From: Hyphomicrobiales bacterium | Lineage (GTDB): Bacteria > Pseudomonadota > Alphaproteobacteria > Rhizobiales > JAJFHB01 | DNA: 64,000 nt | Assembly: GCA_021775755.1 (NCBI GenBank) | Contig: JAJFHE010000014.1 | Coordinates: forward strand, 26,447-90,446 | Direction: 5' to 3' | Notes under the pieces: model-generated | What the model was told of the DNA's origin: nothing | Database searches by the model: none | What the model saw: only the letters and a program-made list of their open reading frames with translations | Program-made: the position numbers and the translations under genes | Part shown: piece by piece, positions 1 to 8,817 of the stretch | Layout: each line of letters starts with the position of its first letter | How positions within the stretch are numbered: position 1 is the first letter of the stretch

Positions 1-220
1 AAAGGAACCCCTTTCGCCCCAGTCGGTGAAGGGGAGAATGAGCCGTTCAACGAGCATCGGCGGGTGCGAACGAGTAGAGCAATGATGGCCCGAAGGCGCC
101 GGTTTCGGCTTGTGCGGAATCTGGATTTCTGGAGCATGTTGGGATGACAGAAGAATGAGGGGCGGTTACTGTCGGCGCGGGTAATCGCCCAGCATCTGCA
201 TCCAATAATTGCAATCACGT
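1..220. other. Left-edge region without a recognisable gene
   Basis: I see no convincing coding sequence here. A weak hairpin could form between a CCCCTT-type arm near position 9 and an AAGGGG-type arm near position 29. The region otherwise serves as the upstream region of the STAND-TPR gene. Confidence 0.4.
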
Positions 221-2797
221 ATGATCCGACCGACGCACACCGAAAAGAAATTCACAGCCAATCGCGAATTTACCGATCGCGATGACGCCAAGGCGCTCTT
301 CATGGAGGCGTGCGAAGCGGCACAGCCCGCCGACAGTTATCATGTCTTGATGTGGTACGGTGTCGGAGGTCAGGGCAAATCGGCGCTGGCCCGGGAATGC
401 GAGCGCATTCTGCATCGTCTGCGTGAAGCTGCCCCTAACATGCCAAACCCGCGCCGATATGCCGTCGCCAAGGTCGATTTCGAGGATGCCCGTTTGCGAC
501 GGATAGACGAGGCTCTTCTATCGCTACGCCTTCAGCTTTCCAAAACATCCGGAATGTCCTTCGGCGCATTCGATACGGCGTTTGCGCGCTACTTCACGCT
601 GACCAATCCGGGCGTGGACATGCGCAAACGGCATCCCGAGTTGTTCAGAGGTGAAAACGAACTTCTCAATGATCTGCTGGACTGGAGTGAAGTCGGCGTT
701 GAAGCGGTTGCCGAAGCGGCCAGCCTTGCCGTGCCCGGCATGAACATTCTCTACAAGTACGGAGCCAGATTGACGGGGAAAGTTCGTCAGTGGTGGGACA
801 TGCGCGGCAAACAGGTTCTTCGAGGCCTCGACGATTTGCACCCTGATGAAATCGCGGAAAATTTGCCGAGCTATCTCGGGGCTGACATCTGTTACGCGAT
901 TGCCGCTGACGAGACGTTGCGGCCAGTCATCTTGCTTGACACGTATGAAGCGCTCTGGCGCGAGCGGGGGCAAAAGGACGGCGACGCGGCGCGCCGCGCG
1001 GATCAATGGGTGCGGCTGCTCGTTCAGGATGCTCCCGGCGTGTTGTTCTGTCTGTTCGGTCGCGACAAGCTGCGCTGGCCCCAGTTCGATCCTGAGTGGG
1101 CCGATGTGATCGACGATCATTTGCTTGGCGGTCTCTCGGACGAAGACGCCGAGTGTTTCCTGCGCAAGGTGCCGATCGAAGACGGGGACATCAGGGCGAA
1201 CATCGTTTCCGGCGCCAAAGGCTTGCCATTTTTTCTCGATCTGCAAGTCGATCTTTACGAAGCGATCATGGAATCCGATCGGGACCCGGTCGCCGATGAT
1301 TTCGGCGGTTCCCATCCCGATATTCTGAACAGGTTTCTCGATCATCTGAGCGAAGCTGAGGAGAACGTCCTGCGGCTCGCGTCCTATCCGCTCGTACTTG
1401 ATGAAGCTGGGCTTTGTGAGCTGGCTGATATTCATTTGGGTGGTGGCGCCCATGTCAATTGGCGCCGAATGACAGGGCGCAGTTTCTTTTCCGAAGGTGA
1501 CGACGGAACCATGACCCTGCATGTTCTGATGCGGGAGGATCTGCAGAAGCGGGAAAAGGACGAGCGCCCCGAGCTATTCAAGGCGATCCACACAAGTCTG
1601 TTTGATCTTCACAACTCCGGCATTGCGCCGGAGGCCGGACGGTGGGTCAATACCGGTAATGAGCGGGCTTTCTCGAACGCTTTTCATCATCTGAGTGAAA
1701 GCGACGAAGTTGCTGCCGTATCGTGGGTGCTCGAGCAGGCCGGGCCCTTCCAAAAGGCGGCCCGATGGGCGCTGTTGGAAACCATTTATCGGCGAGCTCT
1801 GGGAGTCTCGCGCAGGGTACTCGGCGAAGAGCATCCCGATACCCTGACGATGCGTTCCAGCCTCGCCCTTCAGACTTATCATCAGGGTCGCTATGCGGAG
1901 GCGGAAGCCGAGTTCCGTACGGTCTGGGACATTCGGCGCCGATCGGATGTGCTTGGCGAGGAGCATCCTTCTACTCTGGAGGCGCGCCACGAACTCGCCC
2001 TTCAGATCGGCGCCCAGGGAAGCTATGCGGAGGCAGAAGCCGAATTCCGCGCGATCTGGGACATTCAACGCCGGCCGGATGTGCTCGGCGAGGAGCATCC
2101 CGATACTCTAACGACGCGTCACAACCTCGCTCATCGGATCGGCCATCGGGGCCGCTATGCGGAGGCGGAAGCCGAATTCCGCGCGGTCTGGGACATTCAG
2201 CGCCGGCCGGATGTGCTCGGCGAGGAGCATCCCAACACCCTAACGACGCGTCTCAACCTCGCCCAGCAGATCGGCAATCAGGGTCGCTATGCGGAGGCGG
2301 AAGCCGAATTCCGCGCGATCTGGGACATTCAGCGCCGACCGGATGTGCTCGGCGAGGAGCATCCCAGCACCCTAGCGACGCGTCACAACCTTGCCCAGCA
2401 GATCGGCGATCAGGGCCGCTATGCGGAGGCGGAAGCCGAACTCCGCGCGATCTGGGACATTCGGCGCCGACCGGATGTGCTCGGCGAGGAGCATCCCAAC
2501 ACCCTAACGACGCGTCACAACCTCGCCCTTCAGATCGGCAATCAGGGCCGCTATGCGGAGGCGGAAGCCGAATTCCGCGCGATCTGGGACATTCGGCGCC
2601 GACCGGATGTGCTCGGCGAGGAACACTCGCATTGCCTGAGAGCGAAGTTTTTGCTTGCAAAGATGTTGGATGGCCAGGATCGCTCGGAAGAGGCTGCCAC
2701 CTTGCTGGATGGTCTGCGCGACGGGCTGACGTCCACACTGCGACCGGGGCACAAGTGGATTGTCGAACTGGACGATTATCTGGCGACGCGTGAATAA
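221..2797 (+). CDS. STAND-type P-loop ATPase with C-terminal TPR array
   Basis: The protein has 858 residues from the ATG at 221; an in-frame TTG lies 12 bases upstream. A Walker A motif GVGGQGKS starts near residue 47, and a Walker B-like strand (VILLDTYEAL) lies near residue 235. This is the layout of STAND/NB-ARC signal-transduction ATPases. The C-terminal third is a kinesin-light-chain-like TPR array of 44-residue units (GRYAEAEAEFRAIWDI, then LGEEHPxTL) from about residue 530 to 805. The DNA unit is 132 bp, with starts at 1891, 2023, 2155, 2287, 2419 and 2551, and the later units are almost identical. STAND proteins with variable sensor repeats act in signalling and in bacterial antiphage defence. 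No effector domain is obvious at the N-terminus, so the output is unknown. The gene appears to be monocistronic. Confidence 0.8.
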   Translation: MIRPTHTEKKFTANREFTDRDDAKALFMEACEAAQPADSYHVLMWYGVGGQGKSALARECERILHRLREAAPNMPNPRRYAVAKVDFEDARLRRIDEALLSLRLQLSKTSGMSFGAFDTAFARYFTLTNPGVDMRKRHPELFRGENELLNDLLDWSEVGVEAVAEAASLAVPGMNILYKYGARLTGKVRQWWDMRGKQVLRGLDDLHPDEIAENLPSYLGADICYAIAADETLRPVILLDTYEALWRERGQKDGDAARRADQWVRLLVQDAPGVLFCLFGRDKLRWPQFDPEWADVIDDHLLGGLSDEDAECFLRKVPIEDGDIRANIVSGAKGLPFFLDLQVDLYEAIMESDRDPVADDFGGSHPDILNRFLDHLSEAEENVLRLASYPLVLDEAGLCELADIHLGGGAHVNWRRMTGRSFFSEGDDGTMTLHVLMREDLQKREKDERPELFKAIHTSLFDLHNSGIAPEAGRWVNTGNERAFSNAFHHLSESDEVAAVSWVLEQAGPFQKAARWALLETIYRRALGVSRRVLGEEHPDTLTMRSSLALQTYHQGRYAEAEAEFRTVWDIRRRSDVLGEEHPSTLEARHELALQIGAQGSYAEAEAEFRAIWDIQRRPDVLGEEHPDTLTTRHNLAHRIGHRGRYAEAEAEFRAVWDIQRRPDVLGEEHPNTLTTRLNLAQQIGNQGRYAEAEAEFRAIWDIQRRPDVLGEEHPSTLATRHNLAQQIGDQGRYAEAEAELRAIWDIRRRPDVLGEEHPNTLTTRHNLALQIGNQGRYAEAEAEFRAIWDIRRRPDVLGEEHSHCLRAKFLLAKMLDGQDRSEEAATLLDGLRDGLTSTLRPGHKWIVELDDYLATRE
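1807..2632 (+). repeat. 132-bp tandem repeats inside the TPR gene
   Basis: The phrase CTATGCGGAGGC recurs exactly every 132 bases (1891, 2023, 2155, 2287, 2419, 2551), with near-identical flanks in copies 3 to 6. The period is a multiple of three and keeps the frame, so each unit encodes one 44-residue TPR. The high DNA identity points to recent duplication or gene conversion. Confidence 0.9.
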
Positions 2798-3332
2798 GCG
2801 CCGCCACAACGAAGTGCCCCCGTCTGTGTTTTCTGTAAATGGTCCGGGCGGCGGAAGACTAGCGGATGTCGAGTGCCCGTTGCGATTGAGTGCGGATGCA
2901 GCCCGGACATAATAGAGCGGAGACTTGCACCGAAAACTCGCACCACTCACACTGCGCGGAAAGCCCGGCTTTTGGCCTCTGGTTCACAACTCATGACTTG
3001 CGCACCGCCTAGTTCGATCGCGGTTCGGAATTCAGGACTTTTTGCCGCCGCCCGTCTTGCCGCTATCGGCGGTTTTCGGGCCTTCGGACTTGCCGCCAAC
3101 ACCGGTGATGTTGCCACTGGGACGGCGGGGCGGATCACTCTTCGAGCCACCACCGGATTCCGCTGCATAGAGTTTCTGCATATCGATTGGCCTCACGGTT
3201 TGCAGGCTGACGCGCGATCACCGCTCGCATGAACGATGCCGGGCGCGGCTGCCATTGCGGTTACGGATAAAGGGTAACGCGGAATTGTGACCAAGTCACG
3301 GGGTCTCAGGCCGCGCGGCACCGTCGCGCCTG
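2798..3332. other. Intergenic region with a possible short gene
   Basis: These 535 bases separate the TPR gene from the DUF1028 gene. I found no long gene. A 49-codon minus-strand reading frame with a plausible ribosome binding site lies at 3032-3181 and is listed separately. A perfect inverted repeat GTGAC-CAA-GTCAC lies at 3287-3299. Confidence 0.5.
3032..3181 (-). CDS. Possible 49-residue Gly/Ser/Lys-rich small protein
   Basis: Read on the minus strand from the ATG at 3181, this frame gives 49 residues and stops at TGA. It starts MQKLYAAESGGGSK, has a Pro/Arg-rich middle (DPPRRPSG) and ends TGGGKKS. A GAGG motif lies about nine bases before the ATG. The composition is hydrophilic, with no signal peptide and no cysteine. 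I do not recognise a family. It could be a spurious frame in GC-rich DNA. The ribosome binding site and the non-random Gly/Lys/Ser composition are the only support. Confidence 0.35.
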   Translation of the reverse strand: MQKLYAAESGGGSKSDPPRRPSGNITGVGGKSEGPKTADSGKTGGGKKS

Positions 3333-4010
3333 TCAATCGTCCCCCGGAACACCATAGGACGGAGCGGCATCGGGGTTCACGGCGCGGTTCAGATAGTCCT
3401 GCATCTGCGGCTCATAGGCGGTCCACAGATCCCGCAGTCTGATTTCCGTATCGCTCTCCGCCCAGTCGACCCGCAAATCAACGAGCGCGAAGGGAAGCTT
3501 GTCGACGACCAGAAGCCCGGCGGAATGGACATCGCCGAGTTCGCCGCCGGCACCGATGCCGGCCTCGAGCGCGCGCAGAAGCCGTTCGGCAAGGTGTTGC
3601 GATGCATTGGCCTCAAACGCCGCCGTCATAGCGGCGGGCACGCCCACATTCTCGAGCAGATTACCGGCGGCGAAACAGTCTGTGCCGGCGAAAACGGCAT
3701 TGGTGCCCAGTATGTTGTCGCCGGTAAAGCTTGCGGTGCGCCCTGACCTGTCGACCACCGTCAATTGGCGGTAGGCGGTGTGGTCGCGTCCCTTGAGCAC
3801 GTCCGCGAGCGCCGTTTCCGCATCGTTACCCGCCTCGAGCGCATCAAGAATTGCCGGCCCAAGCGCCGGATCGGTTATGTTCTGCGTGGCAACCGCCCCG
3901 ACGCGCGCACGCGCATGCGGACAGCGCGCGGCAACGCAGATGCTCGATGTCGTGATGGCGACACCGAGCATGCCAGTTTCGGCACAACGGCCAACGATTG
4001 AGAATGTCAT
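3333..4010 (-). CDS. DUF1028 family protein (Ntn-hydrolase-like)
   Basis: This 225-residue protein begins MTFSIVGRCAETGMLG and continues with GVAITTSSICVAARCPHARA and VATQNITDP, which is the typical N-terminal half of DUF1028 proteins. Members are thought to adopt an Ntn-hydrolase-like fold, and no activity has been established. The ATG at 4010 was chosen because AGGGGAGGAA lies just upstream. The gene follows the RidA gene by 41 bases on the same strand and the HpaB-like gene upstream of that. DUF1028 and RidA genes often travel with amidohydrolase or oxidase genes for nitrogenous compounds, so a role in the same catabolic route is likely. Confidence 0.85.
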   Translation of the reverse strand: MTFSIVGRCAETGMLGVAITTSSICVAARCPHARARVGAVATQNITDPALGPAILDALEAGNDAETALADVLKGRDHTAYRQLTVVDRSGRTASFTGDNILGTNAVFAGTDCFAAGNLLENVGVPAAMTAAFEANASQHLAERLLRALEAGIGAGGELGDVHSAGLLVVDKLPFALVDLRVDWAESDTEIRLRDLWTAYEPQMQDYLNRAVNPDAAPSYGVPGDD

Positions 4011-4051
4011 CGCGCTCTTCCTCCCCTGAAGTCCCGATACGCCCGCCGGCA

Positions 4052-4471
4052 TCACTCGTCGTCTGGAATGACCGCCGTCGCTTCAATTTCCATCACCCAT
4101 TCGGGCCGCGCAAGCCCGTCGACGACAAGACCGGTGGAAACGGGATAAACACCCTTAAGCCATTTGCCGATCGCCTGGTAGACATCGTCACGGTAGGCCC
4201 GGTCCGTCAAATACACCTGAATGCGGCAGATGTGCTCGAGCTTCGAACCGGCTTCCTCAAGCAGCAGTTTCACGTTGCGCATGGCCTGATCGGCCTGTGC
4301 CCCGGCATCGGCGCCGCCAACGCTCTCGAACGTGTCGGGATCCTGACCGACCTGTCCGCGCACAAAGACCATGGTGCCGCGTGCTTTCACCACCTGGCAA
4401 AGATCGTTGTCCAGTTTCTGGTTCGGATAGGTCTCGCGTGTATTGAATTTTCGATATCGCTCGTGGGTCAT
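4052..4471 (-). CDS. RidA/YjgF family protein
   Basis: This 139-residue protein shows the RidA pattern: VFVRGQVGQDPDT, then QADQAMRNVKLLLEEAGS, then CRIQVYLTDRAYRDDVY and WVMEIEATAVIPD. RidA proteins form trimers that hydrolyse reactive enamine or imine intermediates, and subfamilies sit in dedicated catabolic operons. The usual C-terminal arginine of imine-deaminating RidA is not obvious here (the block reads GLARPEWVMEIEATAVIP), so the substrate is uncertain. An upstream in-frame TTG at 4489 is less likely than the ATG at 4471. The gene lies between the HpaB-like hydroxylase and DUF1028 genes. Confidence 0.88.
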   Translation of the reverse strand: MTHERYRKFNTRETYPNQKLDNDLCQVVKARGTMVFVRGQVGQDPDTFESVGGADAGAQADQAMRNVKLLLEEAGSKLEHICRIQVYLTDRAYRDDVYQAIGKWLKGVYPVSTGLVVDGLARPEWVMEIEATAVIPDDE

Positions 4472-4548
4472 TGCATTCTTTCTGATCAAGAGAGCGCCCG
4501 GCCGCCGCCGGCCAAGCGCGCCCTAGGTTTGTGTGATTGTTTCTATGC

Positions 4549-6018
4549 TCAGTGCGCAGAACCGTCGCCGCGTATATTGTCCGACAGGCCCGCCGAGTTC
4601 TGCACAAAGTCGAGACAGTTCTCGAAATCGAAGTTCCGGTAGACGGCCGCAAGATGCGCAAAGGGCGGAGACTGGGCGAACAGCTGGAATGTCAGCCGAT
4701 GGCCGGCGTAGTCCGAATTCAAGAGATCGCGGGCGAATGCCAGCAGTTTGCGGCGGTCGTCGGCAATCCAGTTCTCGTTGATGGTGTAATACTTCTGCAT
4801 CCATTTTCCGGTTTCTTCATGCTCGAACGATGCCGCGTCCGGTGTCACGCAGATCTGCCCGCCGCATAGTTCACGCGCGATGTGCATCATGTGGTGCAGG
4901 TTCGAACAGGCATGGACACGGCCGGTAAAGAGCAGCGACTGGTTGGGCATGAGGAGACCATTCGGGCTCTTCTCCGCCATCGCGATTGAGGCCGTCAGGT
5001 GGGCGTTGATGCCTTCGCGGTAAACGGCAAGCGTTGCGAGCTTTTCCTGCACCGCCTGCTGCTTGTCGAGACCTGTCTGCTTCACGTTCCACATGGCCGC
5101 CCCGATCATCATATCGGCAACGGTGAGAATGCGCTGCACGAAGGGAAAGGCCGAATAACGGTGCAACGTGGTGCGGATGAAACTTGCCGCGCGTGTGTGC
5201 TGGTAGAACAGCACGTCCTCCCAGGGAATGAAAACGTTGTCGAGAATGACGATGGTGTCGACTTCATCGAAGCGGCTCGACAGAGGGTAGTCTTCAGCCG
5301 GCGCACGGCCGGCAAAGCCGGTACGGCAGATGTGCTTCACACCGGGCGCGTCCATGCGCATGATGGCGCCGACGGCGTATTCGGAAAGCTTCGAGTCGCC
5401 CCAGTTTGCAATGGTGGGTTTAAGGAAGCCCTGATTTGAGTAGGCGGCGGCGGTTTCATACTTGGCACCGCGAATGACAATGCCGTCATCGCGTTCCTTG
5501 ACCACATGCACCAGCATGTCGGGGTCCTGGTCCTGCGGGCGTTTGGAGCGGTCGCCCTTCGGGTCGGTGTTGGCGGAAACATGGAACGGATCGTGACGGA
5601 TCGCATCGTAGATGTGGCGTTCGATGTTGACCGAAAAGCGCGGGTCGACCTCGTTGAGAACGTCTTTGCCGTCCCACAGGGACCACATCTCGCCTATCGT
5701 TTCATCGCCGACGCGGATAACAACGCCACCAACATCGTTCATGACCGTATCGACGGCCTTGCGCTTGTCGTGCCAGTCCTGCTGGCTATAGGGAAGCTTG
5801 AGGCCGATGGCGCAGGGTTCGTTGGCGCCCTCGTCCTGATAGGTCATGACATCGCGGGTTTTTTCATCGTGCTGCATGTCGTAAATGCGCGCCCGCACAT
5901 CGACCAGCGGCTTGAACATCGGATGCGTCGTGACATCGGTGACACGTTCGCCGTTCATCCAGACCTCGCGCGCATCGTTGCGCAGGGATTCGCGATACTG
6001 CTCGCCAGTGCGGATCAT
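4549..6018 (-). CDS. 4-hydroxyphenylacetate 3-hydroxylase (HpaB/PvcC) family oxygenase
   Basis: The 489-residue protein starts MIRTGEQYRESLRNDAREVW and has DVRARIYDMQHDEKTRDVMTY near residue 50, both typical of the FADH2-dependent HpaB family. VILDNVFIPWEDV, near residue 260, is the family's flavin and substrate region. Such enzymes hydroxylate phenolic or heteroaromatic rings with FADH2 supplied by a separate reductase. No reductase gene is visible nearby, so it is either elsewhere or shared. A strong ribosome binding site (CGGAGGAAC) precedes the ATG at 6018. The gene heads the minus-strand set with RidA and DUF1028 and is divergent from a LysR gene that probably controls it. Confidence 0.88.
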   Translation of the reverse strand: MIRTGEQYRESLRNDAREVWMNGERVTDVTTHPMFKPLVDVRARIYDMQHDEKTRDVMTYQDEGANEPCAIGLKLPYSQQDWHDKRKAVDTVMNDVGGVVIRVGDETIGEMWSLWDGKDVLNEVDPRFSVNIERHIYDAIRHDPFHVSANTDPKGDRSKRPQDQDPDMLVHVVKERDDGIVIRGAKYETAAAYSNQGFLKPTIANWGDSKLSEYAVGAIMRMDAPGVKHICRTGFAGRAPAEDYPLSSRFDEVDTIVILDNVFIPWEDVLFYQHTRAASFIRTTLHRYSAFPFVQRILTVADMMIGAAMWNVKQTGLDKQQAVQEKLATLAVYREGINAHLTASIAMAEKSPNGLLMPNQSLLFTGRVHACSNLHHMMHIARELCGGQICVTPDAASFEHEETGKWMQKYYTINENWIADDRRKLLAFARDLLNSDYAGHRLTFQLFAQSPPFAHLAAVYRNFDFENCLDFVQNSAGLSDNIRGDGSAH

Positions 6019-6206
6019 GTGTTCCTCCGAACAAATTCTTGCGTTTCACGGTAACCGCCTCACCGCGGTGCCGCCGGGACTATTCATCGGAAAGGCGCAG
6101 AGCCGGGCATGAACGCCCTTCCATCGAAGCGTTCGCTTCCGGTGAATTGGGAAAAAGTGTGCACCAGTTTGCAAGTTAGGAAAAATATTATTTTATTTGA
6201 TCCTGG

Positions 6207-6221
6207 ATAGTATATTCCTAT
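6207..6221. promoter_or_regulatory. Candidate LysR-type operator between the HpaB-like and LysR genes
   Basis: An AT-rich stretch in the 244-base divergent intergenic region contains ATAG-N7-CTAT, a 15-base inverted repeat of the T-N11-A type bound by LysR regulators. The arms are only four bases long, so the call is weak. Confidence 0.3.
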
Positions 6222-6262
6222 TCAATGTACCGCACGCCCGCACCATCGCGCCACCCGTTGCC

Positions 6263-7177
6263 ATGCTGAATTATACCCTGCGCCAGCTCGAATATTTTGT
6301 CGCCGCCGCCGACCGGGGCAGCGTGGCGCGTGCCGCGGAGCGGCTCAATGTTTCGCAACCCTCGGTGTCGAACGCCATCGCCAAGCTGGAAGATCAGCTC
6401 GGCGTGCAGCTGTTCATCCGCCAGCATGCGCAAGGCGTTTCGCTGACGCCCACCGGGCGGCGCCTGCATATGGAGGCGCGCGATCTGTTGCGTCATGCCG
6501 AAGACCTCTTCGACAGCGCCCACTCGGCGAACTCCGCGATCACCGGCGAGTTGTCGCTCGGGTGTTTCGTGACGCTTGGGCCCCTCTTCATGCCGGCTCT
6601 CGTCACCTTGTTCACGCAACACCACCCGGCCGTCACAATCAGATTGCGCGAAGCAATTCAGGATGACCTGATCAACGGCCTGGTCAATGGCGAGTTCGAT
6701 CTTGCCCTGCTCTATGACCTCAATCTGCCCGATGCGGTCGAGAGCAAGCCGCTTGCAAGATTCGCCCCTTACATCCTGCTGCCGGAAGCGCACCGGCTGA
6801 GCGGCGCCGGCGACATCTCGCTGACGGATATCGCCGACGAGCCCTTTGTGCTGCTCGATGTGCCGCCGAGCCGCGGCTATTTCCTTGGTCTGTTCGAGGC
6901 CGCGGGCCTTCAGCCGAATGTGATTTTCAGTTCGCCCTCGCTTGAGATGGTGCGCGGTCTGGTGGGCCAGAGTGTCGGCTATTCATTGCTCGTTACACGC
7001 CCGCGCGGCGACCTCACATATGACGGCCTGCGCCTTGTCACCCGCCCACTTTCCGAAGCCACGCAGGAAAGTACCGTGTGCATGGCGCGGCTTGCGAAAT
7101 CGCGCCCGACACGGCTGATGGACGCCTTCGACAATTTCTGCCAGACATGGTTTTCCGAACACTACGGTGACGGATAA
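6263..7177 (+). CDS. LysR family transcriptional regulator
   Basis: The 304-residue protein begins MLNYTLRQLEYFVAAADRG and carries the winged helix-turn-helix (VARAAERLNVSQPSVSNAIAKLE, residues about 21-43), then a substrate-binding domain starting near residue 90 (LSLGCFVTLGP). The ATG at 6263 is chosen because homologues start at this point, although the frame stays open upstream. Divergent transcription from the HpaB-like hydroxylase gene suggests control of that catabolic operon. Confidence 0.93.
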   Translation: MLNYTLRQLEYFVAAADRGSVARAAERLNVSQPSVSNAIAKLEDQLGVQLFIRQHAQGVSLTPTGRRLHMEARDLLRHAEDLFDSAHSANSAITGELSLGCFVTLGPLFMPALVTLFTQHHPAVTIRLREAIQDDLINGLVNGEFDLALLYDLNLPDAVESKPLARFAPYILLPEAHRLSGAGDISLTDIADEPFVLLDVPPSRGYFLGLFEAAGLQPNVIFSSPSLEMVRGLVGQSVGYSLLVTRPRGDLTYDGLRLVTRPLSEATQESTVCMARLAKSRPTRLMDAFDNFCQTWFSEHYGDG

Positions 7178-7225
7178 CGGGAACGCAAAGCGGGGGCGGC
7201 TGCGTACAAATGACGGGACTGACGA

Positions 7226-8017
7226 ATGGCCTTCCTGAAACTGAACGACGGCGCCGAGCTTTACTACGAAGTGCATGGCAACGGTCCGCCGCTGCTGTTC
7301 GTGTCCGGGCTCGGCGGCACCGCCGCCTTCTGGACGCCGCATATTGAGTTCTTCGCAAAAGACCACACGGTCATTCTCCACGATCACCGCGGCACCGGCA
7401 CCAGCACACCATCGGAAATCGACTATTCTGTGGAACAGATGGCCGATGACGTCATTCAACTGATGGATGCGCTCGATGTCGAAAGCGCCGATTTCGTTGG
7501 CCATTCGACCGGCGGCGCCATCGGTCAGGTGATTGCGCTCGACCATCCGGCACGCCTCGAGCGGCTGGTGTTGAGCGCCACATGGGCGGGTTACGACCCC
7601 TATTTCGACATACTGTTCAAGAGCCGCCGGCAAATATTGCTGGAACTCGGCGCGGTGGAGTACATGCGCTCGCTGCTCATGGTGGCGTTTCCGCCCGACT
7701 GGATCCGCGACAATTATCAGGCGGTGGAAAACATCAGACCCGAGGACGCCGCGGCGCGCGTGCCGACAACCCATTGCGGGGTTAGCCGCATCGACGCGAT
7801 CCTGACGTTCGACCGGCGCCCCGAAGTCACGCGGATCGCCGCGCCGACACTTGTCATGTGCACACGCGACGACATGGTAACTCCGGCATATCTGTCAGAA
7901 GAACTTGCAGCCGCCATTCCCGGCGCCGAACTTGAGATGCTCGACCGGGGCGGGCATTTCTATACGACGTCGCGGCCGCAGGCGTTTCAGGCAAAAACGG
8001 CCGATTTTCTGAAATAA
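7226..8017 (+). CDS. Alpha/beta hydrolase
   Basis: This 263-residue protein has the alpha/beta hydrolase fold: LLFVSGLGG oxyanion strand near residue 25, HDHRGTGTST, nucleophile elbow GHSTGG near residue 92, an acid after TLVMCTRDD near residue 214, and a terminal histidine in DRGGHFY. It resembles RutD and 3-oxoadipate enol-lactonase-like hydrolases. It starts 48 bases after the LysR stop on the same strand. With the neighbouring RidA and HpaB-like genes the set recalls the monooxygenase, RutC and RutD logic of ring degradation, but the substrate cannot be read from sequence. Confidence 0.88.
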   Translation: MAFLKLNDGAELYYEVHGNGPPLLFVSGLGGTAAFWTPHIEFFAKDHTVILHDHRGTGTSTPSEIDYSVEQMADDVIQLMDALDVESADFVGHSTGGAIGQVIALDHPARLERLVLSATWAGYDPYFDILFKSRRQILLELGAVEYMRSLLMVAFPPDWIRDNYQAVENIRPEDAAARVPTTHCGVSRIDAILTFDRRPEVTRIAAPTLVMCTRDDMVTPAYLSEELAAAIPGAELEMLDRGGHFYTTSRPQAFQAKTADFLK

Positions 8018-8025
8018 ACAAGCGG

Positions 8026-8033
8026 TTAACCAT
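8026..8033 (+). promoter_or_regulatory. CtrA-like half-site TTAACCAT
   Basis: The octamer TTAACCAT, the half-site of the alphaproteobacterial cell-cycle regulator CtrA, occurs 94 bases before the ATG at 8127. A single octamer can occur by chance, so this is only a hint. Confidence 0.2.
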
Positions 8034-8126
8034 AAGCCGTCGAAGACCCCCCCGCAGCGTTCCTTTGGCCCTCAATTTGCGAGGTGACAGGCAAGTTTTT
8101 TGAAACGTGCCGCTAAGGAACACATC

Positions 8127-8801
8127 ATGGCTTTCAATACGACGCTGACCCCGCATTGCCAGGCGCTGCGCGAGCGCAACTACCTGCACCTTGAAAATGT
8201 GCTTTCGCAGGATTTCACGAATGTGCTGGGAGAGGTCCGTGACCGCATCCTGTCGGGTGCGCAGGACGACATCCCGGATTGGCACATCGAGGGCAAGAAA
8301 CGCCAGTATCTATTCGATTTTCCCTCGGAAGCCTTCCTTGAGGACTTTCTTCTGTCGATGAGCGAAATCACCGGCAAGGCGCCGGAGAATCTGACCATCG
8401 GCGAGCGGCACATCAAGGTCTACCTGGAAAATGCCGCGCCCTTCCCGGCCCCGCATCTCGACCGCCGCGCCTCTGAGTTCACGGTCGGCTTTCCGATCGT
8501 CATTCCGGACGCTTCGGAAGTCTGCTTCCTGCCGCATCTGGGCTTTGAAGAGAACACCGACGAGCGCGCTCGCTTCATCAAACTTGGCGACGGCGTCGAC
8601 ATGGCCGCCTATTACAAGGACCCGCGCATCGTCAAGGCGCAGGGCAGGCTCGGCGACATGTTCATCTTCTATGGCTCGCGTGTCTGGCATGAGCGCATTC
8701 ATCCGGCCGGCTCGATGATCCTCTATACGAAGTTGAACACCATGGGCTCCGACCCGCTGGGCGAAAACCGGGCCCTGCACCGCGAAACGGTCACTGCCTG
8801 A
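8127..8801 (+). CDS. Possible Fe(II)/2-oxoglutarate-type oxygenase
   Basis: I do not recognise the family with certainty. The 224-residue protein has PAPHLDRR near residue 112, which could be an HxD metal motif, and VWHERIHPAG near residue 191, which could supply the distal histidine, followed by hydrophobic strands (SMILYTKLN). This order and spacing suit a cupin-fold Fe/2OG oxygenase. The ATG at 8127 follows TAAGGA at a good distance; an in-frame TTG at 8100 is less likely. It stands alone between the hydrolase and release factor 3. Confidence 0.45.
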   Translation: MAFNTTLTPHCQALRERNYLHLENVLSQDFTNVLGEVRDRILSGAQDDIPDWHIEGKKRQYLFDFPSEAFLEDFLLSMSEITGKAPENLTIGERHIKVYLENAAPFPAPHLDRRASEFTVGFPIVIPDASEVCFLPHLGFEENTDERARFIKLGDGVDMAAYYKDPRIVKAQGRLGDMFIFYGSRVWHERIHPAGSMILYTKLNTMGSDPLGENRALHRETVTA

Positions 8802-8817
8802 AACGGCCGGCGACGCC

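Noticed and set aside
524..1522. 332-codon minus-strand frame inside the STAND-TPR gene
   Set aside because: It is antisense to a clear ATPase and is explained by GC-rich third positions.
1807..2632. Direct repeats that could be mistaken for a CRISPR array
   Set aside because: Units are contiguous 132-bp coding repeats without unique spacers.
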